Positions 36,001-44,963 of a stretch of 64,000 nt of DNA are shown one piece after another; positions within the stretch are counted from its first letter, which is position 1, and the number at the start of each line of letters is the position of its first letter. The position numbers and the translations under genes were made by a program. A model generated the notes under the pieces. It saw only the letters and a program-made list of their open reading frames with translations, did no database searches and was not told the origin of the DNA. The stretch comes from Undaria pinnatifida (lineage: Eukaryota; Sar; Phaeophyceae; Laminariales; Alariaceae), in assembly GCA_012845835.1 (NCBI GenBank), contig JABAKD010000019.1:109501-173500 (forward strand), in the 5' to 3' direction.

Positions 36001-39000
36001 CAGCTGACGAAGTGTACTAATCAGTTGTCCAACTATTAATGTACAGCAGAGGGATGCTACTATCTGCTACTTATACACAGCAGTAACAGTTCATCAACTA
36101 CGGGTACTGTTAATGGCAACTACAGCAGCAGTAGCTGGTGATGCACTGCCTATACCACTACAAACACGACCCACACTACGATTACTCACACTACGATTAC
36201 TCACGCTAGGAGTACACAAGTACTACCGCAGCATACGAGGAGTTTGAGCCATACAATCAGCTTGCCCCTAACGTACGTTATACAAGCATAACTTTTTGTG
36301 TGTGGTCGTCCAGGGAAGTACCAATAAAAAGGAAAATACCCTTTTTCATACCCGCGCCTTTTTGTAAGGAGCCGGACAGGGGGGTCACTAAAAACAAGTG
36401 GAAATAATTGCAATTTTCTCCATTCGCGCAGAACCGCAACGAGCCGATTTCTTTTTCCATTTTGACCCTAGCCGTGTGGCTCCGTTCTTTTTTTGTGTTC
36501 TTTCCTGGCTCATCTCATATTTTTCCTTTGCCCTTTACTTTCATTTTTTCCCTCCATGGAAGTAACTCAGATACGGGAGACTCTTGGAGATCTCCCCCCT
36601 CCCCACTACGGTACACACCTTCATGCTTTGCCTTCATGCTTTGCCTTCATGCTTTGCCTTCATGCTTTGCCTTCATACCTTCATTTTTCATTTTCATAGC
36701 GAGAATAATTTTTCATTCAGCATTAACCCTAACCCTAACCCTTCCTTGTCGACTCGACTCGGTTCGAATCATTTTTACCCCTTCTCTCGGCAGGTGGTGT
36801 CTCGAAAATGAATGTCTGTACATACAATGACTTACTACTTACCTGGTACCACCCTATTACATGATTATAATAGTGTGTGTGTGTTCTTCACATTATAGTA
36901 CCCAGATTTGAACCCCTGACTCCAACATTATTTATATTGTAGTATTTTTTTTATTTTATTTTTATTTTTTTCTCACACTTTTACTTTCCAGCTTCTGGAG
37001 AAGCCGTGGTCACAGGTGTCGTCCCTTCTCCCCCCCGGTTCTTGCATTCAATTTTTATCGCGCATAGGGTTCAGCAATCCCACTGCTCGTCGATTTTTCA
37101 TCGAGTGTGCTAACTCACGCTCTCGCGCTTTCCGCAAGTCAATTTGTGCACAAGAAAAGGTCCCAACGAATTTATACGAATATGCACTCGGCGGGGCTCG
37201 AACTCACGAAACTGACCTATACCAGGCTCAAGGATAACCTGATACGCCACCGGGGCGACCGGTGTCAATATATTTAGTACCAGGTATTAATAGTACAATA
37301 GTGTTCCAGGATCATCCGCTAAGCCGCCGGGGCGTCCGGCGGAGCTATTAATATTGCTATAATGTATTATAGAGCAGTACTGTGTGTGTGTGTGTTCTTC
37401 ACATTAAACCGTTCTTCTACTCGTCGACATCCAGCACACCCAGTGTCCGTACTGATTCTTCACCCTAGAAAGATCAGCTCTGTGGTCACAAGCCACGACA
37501 CAGAGATAATGCATCGTAATGCATTCGACAACGCAATGTCATGCCCTAGTACTGGGTACGACAGGCACAACATACATACGTCAGCAACAGAAATACATTG
37601 GAAGAGAAAAATACGAAATTAGAAAAAAAAAAAAAAGTACTACACATACACGGCAGTTTAATATTTAATCACCCGCTTTCTTCATCTTGGTAGTCAAGCA
37701 TAGATCTCGTAGAGGGTGCGTCATTCGTCGTTGGTTGCTTGGCCGTTGGCTTTGGTGAGCTGCCTACTATTTTCAGTGTAACAACAGTATTGTGTGGTAC
37801 GTGAAGCAACCTGTTCCATTTCACACAAGAACTTTCAGCAGGGTAATCAGAGAATCGGAGGGTTATAAGTTCTAGCAGATGGTTCGTTGGTTGAAGGTTG
37901 GTCAGTTTATTGACTGTTCATCACGGTACTAACGGCGTGTAAGGCCCATAAATATATCATAGCCCACTAACTGAATGCACTGGAGGGTATTACGGTATAC
38001 CAGGTAATAATGGCGATGTGTGCCAAGGCATTAGTTCGCACAGCGCAAGGTCTTTCGCCGAACATGAAAAATCGTTGCGTGGATATTCCTCGCCGGACGT
38101 GAGAAAAAATATCTGAGACATCCGTTTTGGTCGCCGTACAGAAAAAAATCGTTGAAAGGCGTCTAAAAGCACGTGCGGTCCTCGCGCTCATACTCCAGCT
38201 GATATGGCGAAACATTCACACGCTGGCCGCCCGTGTTGCGGGCAGCCCAACACGCCTTCCAGCTCAACCTGCGCTGCGCGCTATAGGCGCGAGGGCTCCA
38301 ATATATGACCTAGTGCATACCATCCGGAACGTTGTACATCACACCCTCCCCCGGAGTATCCACCCGCGTGACGAAATACTCTTGACCGCAAACCATCCAC
38401 TCCATACATACATCACCCGGACATGGTGTGTACCACACCCCAAGCGGTGTGACAGCGCATATATTGATATATACCATGGTGGCCGGTATCACGCACCAGA
38501 AATGTCTGCTTCCCCCAAGTGCAGGACGGGCGCGGTAAAAACCTTGCTAGTAATGCAAGATTATGGACAATAGCAGCAGTGCACATTGGTCCAGACCAGC
38601 ACGACCCCATATCTAATCCTAACGCTAACGGCGACCCTAGGGGCTGCTCGAGGTCGGCAGAGGCAGTGGCGCGACTCCCTAGTGGGCTTGGGGCTTTTGG
38701 AGTGTGGTAGTTGATTGTACCCACGAATATACACACCTCATTACCGCATCTCCTAGGATTATAGCAACCACTAGTACTACTCCACTACTATTACTGCCCC
38801 AGACAGGTACTCGTTTCACAAAAAATGAAAGTGCAACCGGATGGCCTAGCTTTAAAACGAAACATACTTGAAATATGCAATGAAATATGCAACGAAAAAT
38901 GCAGGGTAGTCCTCGGTACCGTTTTTTTTTGCGGTACCAGATCGGACGGTATTGCGAAATGACGGTACTTTTCAAACGGTTGACGGTATTTCGATTTCTC

Positions 39001-40428
39001 ACGGTACCACTTTTGGCGGTACACGGTATCGCCGAATTTGACGGTTCTTTTTCGGCGGTATCGAAAAGTGACGGTATTTTCCAGACGGTAGACGGTTTTT
39101 CGATATTTGACGGTACTTTTTTGGCGATACTGCAAAACGACGGTGCCGGTCCCGGTACTGCCAAATTTAACAGTACTTTTTTGAGGGTACTGAAATATGA
39201 CGGTTCTGCCACTGAGAAATACAGAATTACGAATGACGAAATACTTGACAGTACCTGCCGGGCGGCGATCAAGCATGCCGGCACCACCCCGCTGATGTTC
39301 CTGCATACCTCTATAGAACGGACGAATAGAGGCTAAACTAATCGTCGAACCGTCAAGCTGACAAACTCACCAGCCTCACGCGAAACAACATTTAGACATT
39401 TAGCACCAAAATAAGACAATAAAACAATACTACTACTGTAAACAATAAAACAATAAAACCTAAAACATGAAAACATTAAATGAAAACCATCACCCTACAA
39501 TCTTTGACGGTTCTGAATATGACGGTTTTTCTACACGGGAAACGGTACTTCGCTTATTTGACGGTACTTTTATGGCGGTGCTGCAAAATGACGGTACTTT
39601 TTAAACGGTTGACGGTTTTTCGATTTTTGACGGTACCGCCTTCGGCGGTACACGGTTTGCCCAAATATGACGGTATTTCGCCGAGTACCGGGACCGACGT
39701 ACAGCACGGGAAAATTACCTCGGGAATTTTCCCTTACCTCAGGAATTTTCCCGAGGACTACCCTGGAAAAATGCAACGAAATTTGCAACGAAATACCGAC
39801 GATCTTGGGTTAAGGAGCGCCGTCATTCACAATGAATAAATAAAATAAAATAAAGTGCTAATTCGGTTTCTCTATCGTAGCTCGCGTTTGTCACCCTTGG
39901 AGCATAATACCCCAGGTGACGTGTGTTTTAGAACTTAAAATGTTATCAGCGGAAGTATGCTTATAACGGGTCATACGCAGTTGTCTCTGTGGCTACTAGC
40001 GAAGGGTCGACCAATGGTCGACTCAAACTAAGAAACTAAGCCTTGCAACATTGTCACGTGCACTAACCTTACGTCGCCTCCCTACCCTCCTTCCTCCTCC
40101 TTATCCCCCCTATCCCTTGCATCCGGCAGGCCTGACCCCACTCCACGCCGCAGCCTCTGGAGGACACCTCGAAGCAGCGTACATGCTCTTGTCCGCACAT
40201 GTCGACCCCCGCAGTAGAGCGGCCGTTGGAGCCACTCCCCGCCACATAGCCGAGCGTCACGGACATGTCCAGATGGTCAAGCTGTTGGTGGCGGCCGAGC
40301 GTCGGGCTGGAGCTGAAGCGGCGGTGTGCGGCGAGAACCCACAATGTCCGCGAAAGGAACACGGCTCTGAGTCATTTCTCACACAGCTGAGACGAGACCG
40401 ATGCACGGCCACGAGGAAATCTGCGTGA
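29762..40428 (+). CDS. Ankyrin-repeat protein, 3 exons
   Basis: The only well-supported host gene. Exons 29,762-30,040, 34,820-35,066 and 40,130-40,428 join across two GT-AG introns with matching phase (phase 0, then phase 1) to give 825 nt, a 274-residue protein ending at TGA. The start is ATG in a strong context (ACCATGG). Residues 1-64 are non-repetitive and hydrophilic, with no clear signal peptide. Five ankyrin repeats follow at about 65-92, 107-137, 142-170, 175-205 and 208-232. They show the hallmark (T/S)PLHxAA, G-x-x-x-x-V/A-x-x-LL and DxxGxTPL patterns. The fourth repeat spans the exon 2/3 junction, which confirms that splice. The last ~40 residues are basic and unstructured. Ankyrin repeats mediate protein-protein binding; no enzymatic domain is visible, so the partner is unknown. 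Introns of 4,779 and 5,063 bp are packed with transposable elements. Additional exons outside this span are possible. Confidence 0.8.
30470..30590 (-). repeat. Repeat A fragment in intron 1
   Basis: Matches the core of repeat A in reverse orientation: GTATCACACACAGCTTGCAA, then AGATGAGTTTCGAGCAAACTT and GATCTCACAGCTGGAG. Several substitutions. Confidence 0.75.
31028..31090. repeat. 13-bp minisatellite in intron 1
   Basis: Four perfect tandem copies of GCTGTTGTACAGT from 31,028 to 31,079, then a shortened copy ending at 31,090. Confidence 0.9.
31230..31465 (-). repeat. Repeat A copy in intron 1
   Basis: Reverse-orientation copy that includes the AAGACGGGTTTTATAG, CCTGTTGACCCT, ACCTATATCCTTAATG, ACGCGCGATCGGAGCATCAC and CATCTCACAGCTGGAGTG blocks. 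It covers about the first 230 bp of the long copies. Confidence 0.8.
31671..31750. repeat. ~39-bp tandem duplication in intron 1
   Basis: GTTGAGGTCCCTTACATACC and the following CGCTTTATCGGAATGTC occur twice in tandem (from about 31,671 and 31,710). Confidence 0.85.
31964..32060 (-). repeat. Short A-tailed retroposon-like repeat
   Basis: On the minus strand it reads TTAAATCGACACACGACGCG, TATGAAAATACG, GAAGTGTGGTGAGC, CTTTATTTTTCCCCATCCGC, CGG, and ends in an (A/T)AAAAT-rich tail (31,925-31,963 on the + strand as TTTTTATT runs). Related copies form the foldback at 58,470-58,735. Confidence 0.7.
32727..33118 (+). repeat. Retroposon R1, copy 1 (intron 1)
   Basis: Begins at a GT microsatellite followed by TTCTTCACATTAAACCGTTC and ends in a long A-rich (AAAAAC)n region plus a short unique 3' part. 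It is more than 98% identical over its first ~240 bp to copies at 35,372 and 37,381. The 253-codon frame running through it is Lys/Asn-rich only because of the A-rich tail and is not a gene. Confidence 0.85.
33835..33935 (-). repeat. Repeat A fragment in intron 1
   Basis: Reverse copy of the core: AGCGATCGGAGTATCACACA, GCTTGCAAAGATGACTTTCG, ACAAAATATT and CTGCTGGAGTG. Confidence 0.75.
34283..34358 (-). mobile_element. Solo LTR of the TRIM family (intron 1)
   Basis: A 76-bp sequence bounded by TGTTA...TAACA. In reverse complement it matches the 84-bp LTRs of the TRIM element at 61,347-61,718, including the shared CTTTTGCAAGTGGTCAAACG core. It is flanked by the direct repeat GCAGTAG (34,276-34,282 and 34,359-34,365). 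A solo LTR results from recombination between the two LTRs of an inserted element. Confidence 0.85.
34820..35066 (+). CDS. Ankyrin gene exon 2
   Basis: 247 nt between acceptor CTCAG|GAGG (preceded by a C-rich tract near 34,735-34,770) and donor GGG|GTGAGA. It encodes two canonical ankyrin repeats (RSPLHWAAIMGQ and RTPLFSAAAFGQ) and the first nucleotide of the codon completed in exon 3. Confidence 0.85.
35372..35762 (+). repeat. Retroposon R1, copy 2 (intron 2)
   Basis: Second full copy, nearly identical to copy 1 through the GT start, the body and the (AAAAAC)n region. It ends with CAACCCAACCGCAAAGGAGA as copy 1 does, then diverges. Same orientation as the gene. Confidence 0.85.
36619..36670. 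repeat. 13-bp minisatellite in intron 2
   Basis: Four tandem copies of CTTCATGCTTTGC. Confidence 0.9.
36723..36743. repeat. Interstitial telomere-like repeat
   Basis: TTAACCCTAACCCTAACCCT contains three CCCTAA units, the complement of the common TTAGGG telomere repeat. Confidence 0.8.
36877..36930 (-). repeat. R1 5' fragment plus tRNA-like T-arm
   Basis: A GT microsatellite and TTCTTCACATTA match the start of retroposon R1 but then diverge. The adjoining sequence on the minus strand contains GGGGTTCAAATCTGGGTACT, which resembles a Pol III B box in a tRNA T-arm. It is too incomplete to be a tRNA gene. Confidence 0.5.
37185..37262 (-). repeat. tRNA-derived repeat head (intron 2)
   Basis: On the minus strand, GCCCCGGTGGCGTATCAGG resembles a tRNA 5' region with an A box and, about 45 nt later, GAGTTCGAGCCCC a B box. 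The two acceptor ends do not pair, so it is not a functional tRNA but a SINE-like head. A partial second copy of its 5' part lies at about 37,318-37,345. Confidence 0.55.
37381..37635 (+). repeat. Retroposon R1, copy 3 (intron 2)
   Basis: Copy with a simple A tail. It starts at the same GT microsatellite and ends with a run of A to 37,635. It is flanked by AGTAC at 37,376-37,380 and 37,636-37,640, a likely target-site duplication, which supports insertion by retroposition. Confidence 0.85.
38902..39765. mobile_element. hAT-type MITE (intron 2)
   Basis: An 864-bp element with perfect 15-bp terminal inverted repeats, CAGGGTAGTCCTCGG at 38,902-38,916 and its reverse complement at 39,751-39,765. 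They are flanked by a perfect 8-bp target-site duplication GAAAAATG (38,894-38,901 and 39,766-39,773). TIRs starting CAGGG with 8-bp duplications are characteristic of the hAT superfamily. No transposase is encoded. The inside consists of many copies of a GACGGTAC(T)TTTT motif in two blocks (about 38,917-39,230 and 39,505-39,735). The overlapping ORFs of up to 202 codons are produced by this repetition. Confidence 0.9.
40130..40428 (+). CDS. Ankyrin gene exon 3
   Basis: 299 nt, from acceptor CGGCAG|GCC (long pyrimidine-rich tract just upstream) to TGA. The split Gly codon is restored, giving LTPLHAAASGGHLEAA, then a fifth repeat (ATPRHIAERHGHVQMVKLL) and a basic C-terminus. Confidence 0.85.
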
Positions 40429-41787
40429 TATCTGGTTATGTCTGCCTGCATCGATATATATTTCTAGTAGTGCCACGATGCGCACCACCACTCCACCACT
40501 CCAGTACAGATTGGTTGCGCAGAAACGTTGCACTCCGTCGTTTCAGTCTGATGGACCTATTCAGCGGGTTTCCATGCGTACACAGGTAGCTGCACGGCGA
40601 ACTATTTCGATCTGCATGGGTATAGAACGTTTGGGGAAGACCATGTTTGAGTTACGATATATATGTCATTTTTATTGTATATATATCGAACTTTGATCTT
40701 ATATCGAAAGTTACGATATGATAACCAAGAAGAGTATTCGACGTGGTGCAAGCCTGGTGCTGTTTGTTAGTGTGTATGTATACGGTTCTGCCCGCATTTT
40801 AAGTTTTGCGTCTGAAACCCTTGATGGGTTTGTTCGGGGGGGGCGGGGTGTATGCTGACGGCCGTACGGGTGTAATATTTATCGTTCATGGTAGTAGTCT
40901 GTAGAAGACGATAGGACGTCCCATTTTTGAGTATGGACCTGATTCAACTACAGTCTGTAGTCTTCGCCTACGCCTCGTACTTGTTGCAGTTTTTTCTATG
41001 TACATTCGGCAGAGGAATCTGTTGACTTTTTAAAGGCCACGTACGGGTTGCTTTGTTTTCTTACGATCCTGGAATCCGCACGATGAGGTGGTCGTTTACC
41101 TTCTCCTGTACAATTGACCCACAGGCTTACGCCACTATATGTGTTGCGTCGAAAACGTTGGGCTGGCTAACAGCGGTCCTCCTGGGAACAAAAAGAAAAA
41201 GGTTAGTCTAGTTGAGAGAGAGCGTAAAATGACAGTTGAAATGAAATATAACGGGGAAAAATTCGGGTTTCTAATCTTACCACTTATAAAGTGCTAAATA
41301 CGGAATTGGATGCGGCGGACACGTGAACGCAGGTGTGTTGTTTGGCGAAATCACGGTGTAGCTTTCCCCCCCCCCAAACAAAAAGCGGCTTCATGGCTCC
41401 GGTCTACGCAACAACATTGTTTCGCTGCCTCGCTCCTTACGAGCAGTTAGTTAACGACTACCCCAAGCTCACGTCTTCTGCGTTGGTAGATGGACGACTA
41501 CAGGCATACAGTTGTATTGATAGGTCTGACATGTAGGAACGACGGCCTCTGAACTAAAAATGTTGTAATCGTTTTACAGCTCCGGTGGGCCAGGGTGGTG
41601 TCTGCGGTAGGAAGCAAAGTTGATGGTGTTGAGGACGTCCGGAAATCGTAACCGCGGGGATCGCGCTCAATGACAGACTGAAGGGGAGGCCTTCAGAGTT
41701 GGTTGGTTTGGATAAGTATAGCAGTGTCGCGGGTCAAGGAAGGGCAACTAAGAACAGGAAGGCGTCATTATTAAGTACGGCCAAAAG
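40429..41787. other. No gene seen
   Basis: 3' flank of the ankyrin gene. No ORF with a motif, no complete repeat. A clear polyadenylation signal close to the stop codon was not found. Confidence 0.45.
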
Positions 41788-42591
41788 TTGTCCGAAACGA
41801 GAGCTGATCAGAGGGGGCGCGTGACAGCTGCCCCATCTGAGGGATGTGATTCCGTGCGTATGTCAACGGCACAGCCGCACGATTGGCAATTTTATAAACT
41901 ACACGTCACTCTGGCAGCCGTATTCTGGGTGGCCATCACCCGGTGCACACTTCTTTGCTGTGCTCATGAATCCCCAATGAACTCACAACCTACCTATCCC
42001 AATGGCGTATTGGAAAACACTATATTCATGCCTCTCCGATGTATGTGTGTTCACTGTGAACGAAGACTGACGTATTTAATATTCCTAATATTTTACAAGG
42101 GCTCTGCTCCACGGGCGGCTGACGCCACCCGCTACGCTCGCGCAAGGCAAGGAAGAATGCAACTGAAAACATATAAAGGGGGCAGAGAGAAGAGGCCCAT
42201 GATTTGGTGCGAACAGCAATGCCAAGAGCTGCTTAGAGCAAATTGCCCCGTTGTGCTCAGCTGTGCTGTGTGCTTTTGTTACCGGTGTTACGTTCTGATC
42301 GGCAGTACGGGGGTAATTTGCGTGGGGGAAAGAACAGGGGGCCGTGAAAGAGCAAATACATGTAGAGAGAAAAGAAGAAAAGTAGTACCAGGTACACAAC
42401 AACACGTATTATACCCGGTACTGATCTGTGTTCGAAAGAAAGCACACAGCGCAGCAAGACACAGCACCGCAGTGAAGGGCACTGCACCGCACCCGACGGC
42501 TCCGCACGGCGCTACGCTGCGCTGCTGGGCTATATATAGCCGGACTGATCTGAGCCGGGCGTGCATTGTGACTCAACGGCGTAGTACCTGA
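41788..42591 (+). CDS. Hypothetical ORF, 267 codons
   Basis: The longest open frame outside transposable elements. I recognise no domain. The predicted protein is Cys-rich with hydrophobic stretches near residues 38-60, 94-103 and 153-180, and a basic Thr/His-rich C-terminal part drawn from GCAC/CCGCAC-rich sequence. No introns or conserved motifs are seen, and the initiator context is not strong. By base composition an ORF this long is unlikely by chance, but low-complexity GC-rich DNA near its end lowers stop frequency. It could be a real lineage-specific gene, a decayed coding remnant, or an artefact. Confidence 0.25.
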   Translation: MSETRADQRGRVTAAPSEGCDSVRMSTAQPHDWQFYKLHVTLAAVFWVAITRCTLLCCAHESPMNSQPTYPNGVLENTIFMPLRCMCVHCERRLTYLIFLIFYKGSAPRAADATRYARARQGRMQLKTYKGGREKRPMIWCEQQCQELLRANCPVVLSCAVCFCYRCYVLIGSTGVICVGERTGGRERANTCREKRRKVVPGTQQHVLYPVLICVRKKAHSAARHSTAVKGTAPHPTAPHGATLRCWAIYSRTDLSRACIVTQRRST

Positions 42592-42727
42592 TGGTATCTA
42601 CAAACCTGGTGTAGTAGTACGGGTATGTACTATTAATATAGATCGAAGCCTCAAGGTCTTCTCGTTGATTCCAATCCCGGTGTCATCGGGGAAAAAAAAT
42701 GATCCTCACAAAAAAAATATATAATAA

Positions 42728-43045
42728 TAAATATCAATGTGACTTTGTGGTGTTCTCTATTTAATAGTAGACAGACTGTCCGCTTATAAGCCTGGTTTTT
42801 GTTGATTGAATATAGGGGTCATATGATAAATAAATAATCCTTATAAAAAAATGTACTCCGTATATAGATTTGTGAAAAAATTGTACTGGTAGATACACCA
42901 CTGCCGCTGTGACATATTGTGGTCTAACTAGTACATAAACTAGACTGTCCGCTTATGATCCTGGTGGCCTTCGCTGGTTCGAATCCGGGTGTCATCGAAA
43001 AAAAAAATGACCATGAAAAATCAATATTTTAGAAAAAAATTCAAG
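42728..43045 (+). repeat. tRNA-derived SINE-like units 1-2
   Basis: Two related units (about 42,728-42,835 and 42,893-43,040). Shared order: an AATATCAATGTGAC-like start, an A-box-like TGTGGTCTA segment, AGACTGTCCGCTTATAAGCC, then in unit 2 a clear B box (GGTTCGAATCC) and GGTGTCATCGAAAAAAA. The first unit has lost the B box. Confidence 0.65.
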
Positions 43046-43478
43046 GACGTCAGTCAGCCGGGAGTCCGACGAATTTCAGGTCAATACTCATCTTTGCAAG
43101 CTGCGTTGTTGGTACTTGTAATATACTCCGGAGTACAATATAGATGAGTTTTTATTTGGAGGGTCGTATTTTTGGTCCACTCTAATGGTAAGTGTTGGTA
43201 TTTTTACTTTGAGTGGGGAATTTTGAGCTAGATCTAACATCACATCTATTCTATAAATAAATAAATGCATTTTACTGTAGTTTCCACTGTACTGCTCTAT
43301 CATATGTATGGTAATCGTTTTTTTTTTGTTTTTTCTCTCCCCCAAGATTTAGTATCGGGAAGAGTGCGATACAGAAAAATCCTAGTTATCTTATATATTA
43401 CTCTTAATACAGCATTCGAGAATTTAAATCGGTTATTCGCCCCATAACAAATAAAAACTCTGTACGCTGTTACTCTCA

Positions 43479-43850
43479 TGTTAAGGTATTAGTGAACCAG
43501 TTGCACGTGGTCAAACGGACTAATACCCCACTAAATTCCCTAACAAATGGCGTCGTCGACAGACCATGGGTTTTTGGGTCGTGGGTTTGATCCCCACCAT
43601 CCACAATAATAATAAACTTTTCAGATTTTCCCCATGTCGAACTTGAAAAATACTCTCCCTGGTATCCCAGGGAATGAAGCGGCTTGGATATTGACAGAGG
43701 TCCGCCGTATATTCGGCCGACATGCTATCCCGCCGTTTCAGGGGGGGAGAGTGTTATAAGGCTTAGTTTGGGTAAGTAAGCTATTGGTTAACCTTTTGCA
43801 AGTGGTCAAACGGACTACTAATTCCCCACTAATAACCTTTTCACTCAACA
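43479..43850 (+). mobile_element. TRIM element, diverged copy
   Basis: Related to 61,347-61,718. A shortened left LTR (43,479-43,545) is followed after AA by TGGCGTCGTCGACAG (primer-binding site), the tRNA-like segment with TGGGTTTGATCCCCACC, AACTTTTCAGATTTTCCCCA and a polypurine tract CAGGGGGGGAGAG. The right LTR starts with TGTTA at 43,752 and ends near 43,850. The two LTRs differ and no TSD is evident, so this is an older, rearranged copy. Confidence 0.8.
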
Positions 43851-44043
43851 TTTTATAAAAACAATATTTTCAGGAGTTGAGGACTTCAAGAGGACTTCTC
43901 ATCATCATCAGGAGCAGGTGTGAGTTCGACGAATTTTGAGTCAGTTCCCATATTTTGAAGCTGCTTGCTGGCACTTGTATTATGCTGTGTGGGTAAAAAC
44001 AAAAGTTTATTTGTTGAAAAAAGAAGATAGCAATGTGACTTTG

Positions 44044-44623
44044 TGTGGTGGTACTCCGAGTGGGGGATGCGTGGTTGGTCGGTGTTGGGAAGCGTGCTCC
44101 TCATGGGTTCCGGTGCCCTTGTTTGGTCTCTCTTCATGGCTCGCTGGATAGACTCAAAAGCTTATACATTATTTCCTCTTCATTGGATTTTAAAAGACAG
44201 ACAACACAGGCCCTTGGCACACGGTAGTGCAGGGCAGAGCAAGTATAGCAGGTACAGCTGGTAGAGCAGGTTGAGCAGGTAGTGAGAGCACGGGGGTGGG
44301 GTGAAGCTCACAGAGTTCGCTTCACCCCAGCATTGCTACTGTGCTCTGTTCCGGACCTTTTCCTATGGAACGTACAAGGAACGTTCTCCTGAACGTCCTA
44401 ATGTTCCCATGAGCGCTTAACGCGCTTACTTCTATCTATCTTGTCCAGAGGAGGAGCGTTCCATTTCCGAGAACGCTCTTGTGGTACAAACTAGCTAGAT
44501 TCTACGGGTTATCCGCTTCACTCAGAATATTACGTTTAAGAGAACCTCCTTGTGGCCAATAGACCATGAATCTGCGGACTATCCTACCGAATCTATTGCC
44601 AGCTATACTGACACTCTATAACA
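44044..44623 (-). repeat. 3' LTR of the 1.5-kb element
   Basis: 580 bp, TG...CA bounded on the + strand. Nearly identical to 44,964-45,545. Confidence 0.8.
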
Positions 44624-44963
44624 TTAGCCCACCCTGAATAGTCGTAGATGCAGATCACCTGCTCATTAAATGATGTCAACAAAACATCAAAAATTGGGAG
44701 GTGGATCGAAGATGCGGCTATTCGAAACAAACGAAAATGAGGCTATAGATTCCCCCACACCTCGTAATAATGAGGCTTAAACGCCTCATTGCAAGATATA
44801 CAACCCTATGATGGAGCTCACAACAGCGAGAGCTCGAGAAAGGGTATGTAACTACGGTATACCAGTAGCAATCGGCCTGCGATAACACGAAGGGCGCGGC
44901 CACTGGGTGCAAGGATGCGAAGGGGGCCAAAGAAGAAGGTATAGACGCGCCGACGACGCCAAT

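Noticed and set aside
37185-37262. Functional tRNA gene
   Set aside because: A and B boxes are present, but the 5' and 3' acceptor strands do not pair; better read as a tRNA-derived repeat.
38679-39336. Overlapping ORFs of 149-202 codons on both strands
   Set aside because: They lie in the ACGGTA repeats of the hAT-type MITE and are open on several frames at once.
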